Positions 1-5,970 of a DNA stretch of 7,375 nucleotides are shown piece after piece. The DNA lies in contig LKUF01000091.1 of assembly GCA_001412335.1 (NCBI GenBank), forward strand, positions 1 to 7,375, given 5' to 3'. Each line of letters starts with the position of its first letter. Within the stretch, counting starts at the first letter, position 1. Below the pieces are notes generated by a model, which saw nothing but the letters and a program-made list of their open reading frames with translations, did no database searches and was not told the origin of the DNA. Both the position numbers and the translations under genes were made by a program. The stretch comes from Methanolinea sp. SDB. Its GTDB lineage: Archaea > Halobacteriota > Methanomicrobia > Methanomicrobiales > Methanospirillaceae.

Positions 1-1860
1 TTAACCGCAACAATCAATCTCCCGTTCCGGCAGGCGGAGAACACCGAGGACAACGACTGCGTAAACAACATCGAGAGCTGCGCCCTTTACCGGATGCTCC
101 CCGTAAATGCAAAGGAATATGTACGGAAGAGCCCCCACCTGCTCGAGTACCTCCACATCTTCCCTGTCGACGAGTATGGTATCCCCCTCTTCTTCTCTGA
201 GCTGAAACGCGACCTGAAATCGATGGATGAGCCTAACCTCATCTATCCTGCCGATGACACGGTCTTTGTCCATATCTTCCACGATGTCGACGACGTCCGT
301 AACTACTACATCCCTGTCGACCCCTCCTTCATGCACAGCGTAAAGGACCTGACACCCGCCCTCGAACTCAAGATAATCGATCTTCTGGATGCGCTTGAAG
401 AGGACCCGGTCACCGACGAAGAGCGGACGATCGTCTTAAAGAGGCTTATCGGAGAGGCCTGCTACATCCAGCAACCAGGCGAGGAGGTGGCGCTTCTTTC
501 AGGGGACAGGGGTAAGGGGGGACTGGGAGACAAGATCAAGGATTTCTTAAACAAGGATCTCACCGCAAAGAAAAATCCCAAGAAAGATGCGATACTCTCC
601 AACATACGGCAGACCCCTGACGGCAGGCTGATCGTCAACCCCCAGGAGTACCGTGCCCTGGAATACATGATGGTCCGGGACAAGATCGATGTCGGGATCT
701 TAAAGCCGTTCATCAATGACAAGTATATCGAGGATATCACGGTGGACGGCGTTGGCCCGATATTCATCGAGCACAAGATCTTCAAGGGCTTGAAATCCGT
801 CGTCGGGTGGGACAACACCGACGAGCTCGACAATTTCGTGATAAAACTCGCAGAGAGGACACGGCGCCCGATCACCTACCGAAACCCCATCGTCGATGCG
901 ACGCTTCCCGACGGGTCGCGTATCAACATCGTGTACAGCACCGATATCAGCAGGAAAGGAAGCAATTTCACCATCAGGAAGGCGATGGACGACCCCTTGA
1001 GCATCCTCAAGCTCATCGAGTTCAAGACCTGCGACTACCTGATGGCGGCATATATCTGGATCTGCATAGAAAACGGCATGTCTCTCTTCATGAGCGGTGA
1101 GACTGCCAGCGGAAAGACCACGAGCCTGAACGCGTTCACTACCTTCATACCCCCGGAAAACAAGATCGTGACCATCGAGGACACGCCCGAGCTGCAGGTC
1201 CCGCACAAGAACTGGGTCAGGGAAGTGTCGAAAGGGAAGGGGAAGGGCGAAGGTGAGGGATCCGACGTCACCATGTTCGACCTCCTGAAGGCAGCTCTTC
1301 GTCAGAGACCAAACCAGATCCTGGTCGGAGAGATTCGTGGTGTGGAAGGGTCCGTCGCATTCAGTGCGATGCAGACCGGCCACCCCGTCCTTTCCACGTT
1401 CCATGCCGCATCGGTGGAGAAACTCATCCAGCGTCTCGTCGGGGATCCCATAAACATCCCAAAGACCTACGTGGACAACTTGAATATCGTCGTTATCCAG
1501 AGTGCGGTGAAACGCCCCACCGGGGAGACCGTCCGCCGAATACTCTCCATAAGCGAACTCGTCGGATTCAACCCCGAGACCCAGGGGTTCTCATTCGTCG
1601 AGATGTTCCACTGGAACCCTGCAACCGATCTCTTCGAGTTCCCTGGCAGGGGCTCGAGCTACCTGCTTGAGAACAAGATTGCCACCATGCTTGGGATTCC
1701 CGAATACAAAAAAGCCGCAATATACCAGGAACTCGAGAAGAGAGCACGTATCCTGGAACGGCTTCACAAGGCAGGTTACACAGGCTTCTACGACCTCTTC
1801 CACATGACGACCAAGGTCAAGAAGCAGGGTCTCTTAAAGATCGATTTGGATGAACTTTGA
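1..1860 (+). CDS. flaI: Archaellum motor ATPase FlaI/ArlI (5'-partial)
   Basis: This is the type II/IV secretion-superfamily ATPase that powers archaellum assembly and rotation from the cytoplasmic side of the FlaJ platform. The frame is open from base 1 and gives 619 residues. An ATG at 94 exists, but the 31 codons before it read as plausible protein (ending CALYR before MLP) with two Cys at window residues 20 and 27, so I place the true start upstream of the window. Window residues 32-200 form the N-terminal region. The Walker A motif GETASGKT is at 366-373 (bases 1096-1119), in the form typical of FlaI. The Asp box IVTIEDTPEL is at about 389-398, the Walker B region ILVGEIRG has Glu444, and the His box HPVLSTFHA starts at about 461. 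All catalytic motifs look intact. A low-complexity Lys/Gly/Glu loop lies at about 411-420. The 3' end overlaps flaJ by 11 bases, implying translational coupling. The family assignment is very secure. Confidence 0.96.
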   Translation, partial: LTATINLPFRQAENTEDNDCVNNIESCALYRMLPVNAKEYVRKSPHLLEYLHIFPVDEYGIPLFFSELKRDLKSMDEPNLIYPADDTVFVHIFHDVDDVRNYYIPVDPSFMHSVKDLTPALELKIIDLLDALEEDPVTDEERTIVLKRLIGEACYIQQPGEEVALLSGDRGKGGLGDKIKDFLNKDLTAKKNPKKDAILSNIRQTPDGRLIVNPQEYRALEYMMVRDKIDVGILKPFINDKYIEDITVDGVGPIFIEHKIFKGLKSVVGWDNTDELDNFVIKLAERTRRPITYRNPIVDATLPDGSRINIVYSTDISRKGSNFTIRKAMDDPLSILKLIEFKTCDYLMAAYIWICIENGMSLFMSGETASGKTTSLNAFTTFIPPENKIVTIEDTPELQVPHKNWVREVSKGKGKGEGEGSDVTMFDLLKAALRQRPNQILVGEIRGVEGSVAFSAMQTGHPVLSTFHAASVEKLIQRLVGDPINIPKTYVDNLNIVVIQSAVKRPTGETVRRILSISELVGFNPETQGFSFVEMFHWNPATDLFEFPGRGSSYLLENKIATMLGIPEYKKAAIYQELEKRARILERLHKAGYTGFYDLFHMTTKVKKQGLLKIDLDEL

Positions 1861-3442
1861 AGGGTTCGGGAAGTCTATAAAAGAGAAGAATGCAGGCAAG
1901 CTCCCATTCGCAGACCTCGGGAAATCGATAAAAGCCCGCATCGATACGATCACCGAGAACAAGCGGATGGGGCCCGACCTCCTCTTCATGATAACCTACA
2001 TGGCCTCCATCACGACGGCCCAGGCAACCAGGCCGGAGATATTCGCATATACGGCCGCCCGGAAAGAGTACGTGACGACGAAGTATATCGAAAAGATCGA
2101 ATTCTTCGTGAAGAGATGGAATTTCAGTTACGTGGAAGCCCTCACGACGATCGCTGAGAAGGTGTCCAATGCCATGCTCCGCAGCATGTTGAACCGGTAC
2201 GCAAACTCCATCCAGTCAGGAGTGCCGGACGAGGATTTCCTGACACGGGAACTCGGCACGATCAGGAGCGTCTTTCAAAACACCTACGAACAGGGAGTGG
2301 AGATGCTCAAGAAATGGGGCGATGCATACATCGCACTTCTCTTCTCCGGGGCGCTTGTCGGGATCATCATCATGATCTCGGTGGCGATCTTCGCCCCCGA
2401 CGACATCAACCAGACGCTTTCAGGTTCGTATTTCATCGTTCTCTTCATCTCGCTGTTCGGCATCACCACCATGTACCGCTCGGTACCCTCGGATGACAAG
2501 ACACATTCACTGGACAGGGGCTCAAAGGAGCAGGCCATGATCCACCGCCTTGAGAGGCGCGTGCTCCCCATCAGCGTGGGAGCTGGTTTACTCCTCGGGA
2601 TATTGAGCCAGAATGCCGGCATCGTCATGCTCCTGATCGGCCTGATGCTGCTTCCGCTCGGGATAATCGGGTACCTTGACGACCGGAACATCATCCTCCG
2701 TGATGCCGAATTCACGACCTTCATCAGGAGTCTAGGTGCGGTGATGGGGGGAAAAGGAATCACCATCACTAACGCCCTCTCAGAGATTGACCGGAAATCA
2801 CTCGTGAATCTCGAACCTTTCATCAACGGCGTCTATTCCAAGCTCAACCTTGGCCTGGACGAGAAGGAAACCTGGGAGAGGTTCATCGGGGAGAGCGGGA
2901 GCAACCTCATCTACAAGTATTTAAACATCTTCCGGGATTCGGTAGAACTGGGCGGAAAACCGGATATTATCGGCCAGATCGTGGGATCGTCAATGCTCGA
3001 GCAGGTCCTGCTCCGGGAAAAGAGGAATAACGTGGCGATGGGTTTCGTAATCCTGCTCATCCCCATGCACGCCATGATGGTCGGGATCTTCCTCTTCCTC
3101 TACCACATCATGGTCACGATGTCGAAGGCAATCGCATCGGTGGTCGCGTCGCTCGATACGGGTGCGGCACTGAGTGATCCCACAACCGTGGGTGGCGGTA
3201 TCGGTGGCGGTATCGACCTCTTCGTCAACTTCCCGGAGGCGACGATGGGTACGTACACGATCATCATGCTCACCATCATCACCATCTCAAACATCATCGC
3301 CGGAAAGATCGTGATGGGTGGCGACCGGTACATGTTTTATTTCTTTGCCAGCACATTGTTGACTGTAACGGGGGTGATTTATATATTTGCACCGATAATG
3401 GTTGGTATGTTCTTCAGTATCCCCACGTTCCAAGGAGTATGA
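1850..3442 (+). CDS. flaJ: Archaellum membrane platform protein FlaJ/ArlJ
   Basis: FlaJ is the polytopic membrane platform of the archaellum, related to type II secretion GspF/PilC, and anchors FlaI and the filament base. The protein has 530 residues, usual for this family. The order seen is: a basic cytoplasmic N-terminus; a helical T2SSF-like domain at about 43-155; hydrophobic segments at about 158-182, 192-209, 239-254 and 256-276; a second cytoplasmic T2SSF-like domain at about 287-390; and more hydrophobic segments at about 395-425, 467-490 and 493-523. A Gly-rich loop (GGGIGGGI, about 447-454) is encoded by a perfect 12-base tandem repeat. The ATG at 1850 lies inside the end of flaI and lacks a strong Shine-Dalgarno site, so translation is probably coupled. 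The stop is one base before the next start. The last ~35 codons are clearly more AT-rich than the rest and contain a TATA-like string. Confidence 0.95.
   Translation: MNFEGFGKSIKEKNAGKLPFADLGKSIKARIDTITENKRMGPDLLFMITYMASITTAQATRPEIFAYTAARKEYVTTKYIEKIEFFVKRWNFSYVEALTTIAEKVSNAMLRSMLNRYANSIQSGVPDEDFLTRELGTIRSVFQNTYEQGVEMLKKWGDAYIALLFSGALVGIIIMISVAIFAPDDINQTLSGSYFIVLFISLFGITTMYRSVPSDDKTHSLDRGSKEQAMIHRLERRVLPISVGAGLLLGILSQNAGIVMLLIGLMLLPLGIIGYLDDRNIILRDAEFTTFIRSLGAVMGGKGITITNALSEIDRKSLVNLEPFINGVYSKLNLGLDEKETWERFIGESGSNLIYKYLNIFRDSVELGGKPDIIGQIVGSSMLEQVLLREKRNNVAMGFVILLIPMHAMMVGIFLFLYHIMVTMSKAIASVVASLDTGAALSDPTTVGGGIGGGIDLFVNFPEATMGTYTIIMLTIITISNIIAGKIVMGGDRYMFYFFASTLLTVTGVIYIFAPIMVGMFFSIPTFQGV
3191..3214 (+). 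repeat. Tandem 12-base repeat inside flaJ
   Basis: Two perfect head-to-tail copies of GGTGGCGGTATC occupy 3191-3202 and 3203-3214. They encode consecutive Gly-Gly-Gly-Ile units in the predicted loop between FlaJ hydrophobic segments. Because the unit is a multiple of three, copy-number change would keep the frame. It may be no more than a slippage-derived flexible loop. Confidence 0.7.
3378..3388 (+). promoter_or_regulatory. Possible internal TATA box within the 3' end of flaJ
   Basis: The string TTTATATATTT closely matches the archaeal TATA-box pattern (TTTATATA) and stands out in an otherwise GC-rich coding region. Initiation about 25 bases downstream would fall near 3405-3412, leaving a leader of roughly 35 bases that contains the AAGGAG site before the ATG at 3444. 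The upstream BRE position (GGGGTGA) is only a fair match. The string also encodes Ile-Tyr-Ile-Phe in a membrane helix, so it may arise by chance. Promoter function is inferred. Confidence 0.35.
3432..3437 (+). promoter_or_regulatory. Ribosome binding site for the 3444 gene
   Basis: AAGGAG sits six bases before the ATG at 3444 and is the clearest Shine-Dalgarno site in the window. It decides the start: an in-frame ATG at 3402 lies inside flaJ and would add 14 residues that have no good upstream site and precede the membrane helix awkwardly. Confidence 0.8.
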
Positions 3443-3443
3443 C

Positions 3444-4685
3444 ATGAAAGATTCAACCAGGAGACTTGTATTATTCTTGGTCATTATCGTCGCGGGATCG
3501 TTCATGATGATTGCCAATATCCCGGTCTTCTACCTCCTGGCAGGGGTGATCATCCTCGGAATCCTCCTCCTCTTCCTGACTGGCGCTATAAAACTTCCGA
3601 AACGGGAGAAAAAGGAGAAGGGTGAGAAGAAGGGAAAACCGGCAAAGGAAAAGAGGAAGACAAAGCCCGGAAAAGATGAGAAGATAGCGGCGAAAGAGGC
3701 GAAGAAAGCGGCAAAGGAAGCAAAGAAGGCAGCGAAGAAGGAAGGAAAACCAGTTGCCGGGGAAGCGGGGAAGAAAAAATCAAAATCCGGGATTTCAGAG
3801 TTTTTCTCCACCATGAAAGGAGCGTTCTCGGTTCTGGGGCGTGATCTCCGTTCAGCACGGGGAAGCCCGAAGGAGAAGGTCGCCAAGCAGAAGAAGATCG
3901 ACGAGATGCTTGGCAAATCGGTCTCAGGCGAATCTGACGTCTCCCTTGACGATATAGTTCCAGATATTATTCCTGTGCAGAAGAAGAAAGGTGTCGATGA
4001 CCCGTTCAGCGAACTTGCGCAGGACTCGATCAAGATCGATTCGATGGAGGACCTGGATGCCGACCTGGACATTCCGCTCCTTGACGATGACGACCTGGAT
4101 GCCGCGGCCTTCGGCATGGACGCTGGTGCGTCGCCTGTTGAATCCGAGGATTATTCAAAGATGGATATCAACCTTGATGCGGATGAGGCTCCTATCGCCA
4201 TCGATGAAGAGGAAGACGAGGAAGTGTCAGATATCCTGAGAGCCCATCAGGACGTCCTGGACGATTCCGGCGAAGATGATGACGCATTCTCCCTCGATGG
4301 CGATATGGGTGACTTTGGCGATATCGACCTGAATTCGGTCGACATGGGTGAAGCGATGGCAGGGGAAGAGCAGGTACCCGAAAAAGCCGGGGCTTTCCCC
4401 GCATCCTCCGCAGGAACCGGTGCTGCAAAAACGGCCTCTTTGGGGGGTGCGGCACCGAAAAAGATGGATATGCCCAAAATGTCGGACGAAGACGATATGA
4501 TCTCGTTTGGAAGCGGCAGCCGCCAGGACGACGACCTGATGGCCTCCCTCAAGTCCGAGGCAAAAGGCGTCAAGAAACAGGAGAACTTAAGCCTGTTGCG
4601 TGATCTAAAGGATGTCAAAGTCCCTGCAAGCGATCTTGAAAAGGAACTTGAAGGACTCCTGAAGGTGACACGACGAAAGGATTGA
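3444..4685 (+). CDS. Unrecognised membrane-anchored, charge-segregated protein between flaJ and cheF
   Basis: I do not recognise this 413-residue protein. Two hydrophobic segments at about 7-25 and 27-48 form a hairpin, after which a Lys-rich stretch suggests the remainder is cytoplasmic (positive-inside rule). Residues 50-115 are dominated by Lys, Ala and Glu, with near-repeats of AKEAKKA (about 82-99). Residues 116-160 look amphipathic (ISEFFSTMKGAFSVLGRDL region). Residues 163-310 are strongly acidic, with runs of Asp/Glu and short hydrophobic motifs (DIPLLDDDD, AIDEEEDEE, FSLDGDMGDFGDIDL). An Ala/Gly/Pro/Ser linker covers about 311-345, and a C-terminal helical segment (NLSLLRDLKDVKVPASDLEKELEGLL) covers about 381-406. 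It starts one base after flaJ and ends 34 bases before cheF, so it is probably cotranscribed with motility genes. A role in positioning or scaffolding the archaellum base or linking it to chemotaxis is an inference from context only. Confidence 0.85.
   Translation: MKDSTRRLVLFLVIIVAGSFMMIANIPVFYLLAGVIILGILLLFLTGAIKLPKREKKEKGEKKGKPAKEKRKTKPGKDEKIAAKEAKKAAKEAKKAAKKEGKPVAGEAGKKKSKSGISEFFSTMKGAFSVLGRDLRSARGSPKEKVAKQKKIDEMLGKSVSGESDVSLDDIVPDIIPVQKKKGVDDPFSELAQDSIKIDSMEDLDADLDIPLLDDDDLDAAAFGMDAGASPVESEDYSKMDINLDADEAPIAIDEEEDEEVSDILRAHQDVLDDSGEDDDAFSLDGDMGDFGDIDLNSVDMGEAMAGEEQVPEKAGAFPASSAGTGAAKTASLGGAAPKKMDMPKMSDEDDMISFGSGSRQDDDLMASLKSEAKGVKKQENLSLLRDLKDVKVPASDLEKELEGLLKVTRRKD
3687..3749 (+). repeat. 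Degenerate Lys/Ala/Glu heptad-like repeat in the 3444 gene
   Basis: About three imperfect 21-base units encode AAKEAKK, AAKEAKK and AAKKEGK. Synonymous codons differ between units (gcg/gca, aaa/aag, gag/gaa), so the repetition holds better at protein level than at DNA level. It is probably a charged single alpha-helix or a flexible basic tether following the membrane hairpin. Confidence 0.6.
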
Positions 4686-4719
4686 CCACCAGGGACACGA
4701 GAAGGGAGTATGTGAGAGG

Positions 4720-5529
4720 ATGGCAGTTGTTCCGGTAAAAATTGAGAAAGACGGGAAATGGGTCGTTTCAAAGATCGATATCCAGAAAGAGGGAATGACC
4801 ATTGCCGAACCGTTCTCCAAAAATGTCCCCTTCAAATCAGTTGTCGACCTGGAACAGAAGAAGAATGTCCTCTTCATAACCCTGAAAGGCGAACCTCCTG
4901 TTGTCCTGAAGGTTGCGAGTGTCGAAAAAGTCCTCCAGGCCTTGAAGAAGTTCATCATCATGTCATGCAGCGCTTATCGGCTGATGGCGTATTTCATGTC
5001 CCCCGCAGTCCGGGGAGGAGTCATGGCGACCAATGCTACGTGGGAGAAAGGGGCGATTGCAGTTTTGAAGACGAGTATCTGGTTTGTCAGCCAGAACAAG
5101 CAGGTCTCTGTTCCCTTAAGTGAGGTCACCGGGATTGAACTCACCAAGAAGGAAGTCACGAACAAGCAGGCAGATGTGGTAAAGATCGAACACCTGGAGC
5201 AGGGCGAGGTGGTCGTGAGCTACGTCCTCTGCCCGATCTCGACCCTCCAGATCCTCATGAATTTCCTTGCCGACGCCACAAAGGACATGGAGATGACTGG
5301 GGACGAACTCGACCCGGTCTCGGCACAGGTGGGGATGCTCATCTACTCGGGGATGGACTCACATGCGATCGAGAACATGCTCTCCATCTCGCACACGGAA
5401 CTGGACAAGGTCTATGAAAGTCTCCTCGAACTGGGACTCATAGAAGTGGTTTTTGTCCGGAAAGAAGTCACCCTGACGCCCAAAGGAGTCAGGTTCATCA
5501 CGGATTCCGTCAAACCCCCTTCGCAATAA
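4720..5529 (+). CDS. cheF: Archaeal taxis adaptor protein CheF
   Basis: CheF is the archaea-specific protein that links the bacterial-type chemotaxis system to the archaellum: it binds CheY and motor-base components so that phospho-CheY can switch rotation. The 269-residue product carries stretches I recognise from the family, including SAYRLMAYFMSPAVRGGVMA (84-103) and LIYSGMDSHAIENML (207-221). Residues 1-80 and about 105-185 look like two similar beta-rich units, each with a VPFKSVVDLE/VPLSEVTGIE-like strand and a closing helix. Residues 200-262 resemble a winged-helix domain (LDKVYESLLELGLIEVV...LTPKGVRFI). The ATG at 4720 is the only sensible start. AAGGGAG at 4702-4708 is 11 bases away and a purine run GAGAGG abuts the ATG, so the ribosome site is imperfect. 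Another ATG at 4710 is followed directly by TGA. It lies 34 bases after the unrecognised membrane protein and 77 before cheY. Confidence 0.93.
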   Translation: MAVVPVKIEKDGKWVVSKIDIQKEGMTIAEPFSKNVPFKSVVDLEQKKNVLFITLKGEPPVVLKVASVEKVLQALKKFIIMSCSAYRLMAYFMSPAVRGGVMATNATWEKGAIAVLKTSIWFVSQNKQVSVPLSEVTGIELTKKEVTNKQADVVKIEHLEQGEVVVSYVLCPISTLQILMNFLADATKDMEMTGDELDPVSAQVGMLIYSGMDSHAIENMLSISHTELDKVYESLLELGLIEVVFVRKEVTLTPKGVRFITDSVKPPSQ

Positions 5530-5606
5530 GCGCGTTTCGTCTGCAATCAGGTTTCGTCTTCCATTAAATAGATATGTTTTTATTGCCAACAATTACCTGA
5601 TGCATA
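5530..5606 (+). promoter_or_regulatory. cheF-cheY intergenic region with probable promoter for cheY-cheB-cheA
   Basis: This AT-rich 77-base gap is the largest in the window. ATTAAATAG at 5563-5571 fits an archaeal TATA box. Initiation about 26 bases from its centre would fall near 5592-5598, only about 10-15 bases before the cheY ATG. There is no Shine-Dalgarno site before that ATG, which agrees with a very short leader or leaderless mRNA. A T5 run at 5577-5581 could help end the upstream transcript. A direct repeat lies just upstream of the TATA box and could be a regulator site. The TATA assignment is by eye. Confidence 0.6.
5534..5559 (+). repeat. Direct repeat GTTTCGTCT upstream of the cheY TATA box
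   Basis: Two exact copies of GTTTCGTCT lie at 5534-5542 and 5551-5559, start to start 17 bases. The second ends four bases before the proposed TATA box. Two half-sites immediately upstream of BRE/TATA are a common layout for archaeal activator binding, but no regulator is identified. Confidence 0.5.
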
Positions 5607-5969
5607 ATGGGGAAAATTTTAATTGTTGATGATACCCTCTTCATGCGAACCCTCCTGAAGAACATACTCTTTTCCGGTGGACACGATATCGTTGGAGAGG
5701 CAGGCGACGGTGACGAGGCAATTGCAAAATACAAGGAGTTAAAACCCGATCTGGTCACGATGGATGTCGTGATGCCGAAGGTCAATGGAATTGAGGCATT
5801 GAAGGGGATAAAAACTTTCGATCCGAATGCAAAGGTGGTGATGTGTACCGCAGTCGGACAGGAACAGATGGTGAAACTGGCCATAAAGACAGGGGCAAAA
5901 GGATACATCGTCAAGCCCTTCCAGGCCCCAAAGGTGCTCGAAGAGATAAAAAACGTCCTTGGTTCCTGA
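5607..5969 (+). CDS. cheY: Chemotaxis response regulator CheY
   Basis: CheY is a single-domain receiver phosphorylated by CheA; in archaea phospho-CheY signals to the archaellum through CheF. The 120 residues cover one full receiver domain with no output domain. The acidic pocket Asp8-Asp9, the phospho-acceptor Asp53 (TMDVVMP), Thr81 (MCTA) and Lys103 (VKPF) are all present, with Tyr100 at the usual aromatic switch position. It starts after the promoter-bearing gap and ends one base before the cheB ATG. Its N-terminus closely resembles the receiver of CheB next door (ILIVDD then LFMRT in both), as expected for paralogues of one pathway. The lack of any output domain, with cheF, cheB and cheA adjacent, separates it from other receiver proteins. 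Confidence 0.96.
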   Translation: MGKILIVDDTLFMRTLLKNILFSGGHDIVGEAGDGDEAIAKYKELKPDLVTMDVVMPKVNGIEALKGIKTFDPNAKVVMCTAVGQEQMVKLAIKTGAKGYIVKPFQAPKVLEEIKNVLGS

Positions 5970-5970
5970 A

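Noticed and set aside
700..1404. A 234-residue minus-strand open frame inside flaI
   Set aside because: It overlaps the conserved ATPase core entirely, has no domain I recognise, and arises from GC-rich third positions of the real gene.
2284..2826. A 180-residue minus-strand open frame inside flaJ
   Set aside because: It is antisense to membrane helices (Met/Ser/Ile-rich output), with no independent start signal or family resemblance.
3402..3443. Upstream ATG start for the unrecognised gene inside flaJ
   Set aside because: It lacks a good ribosome site, whereas the ATG at 3444 has AAGGAG six bases upstream and starts right before the membrane hairpin.
3530..4117. A 195-residue open frame on the minus strand, opposite the unrecognised gene
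   Set aside because: Its Ser/Phe/Arg-rich product is the mirror of the Lys/Glu/Asp codons on the + strand, with no ribosome site and no recognisable domain; it is a composition-driven shadow.
5577..5581. T5 run as a transcription terminator after cheF
   Set aside because: A single five-T run can contribute to archaeal termination but is too short to call alone, and it sits inside the proposed cheY promoter.
5543..5603. Imperfect inverted pair GCAATCAGG / CCTGATGC in the cheF-cheY gap, a possible hairpin or riboswitch
   Set aside because: Only about six contiguous bases pair across a 44-base loop that contains the TATA box; too weak to call a structured RNA element.
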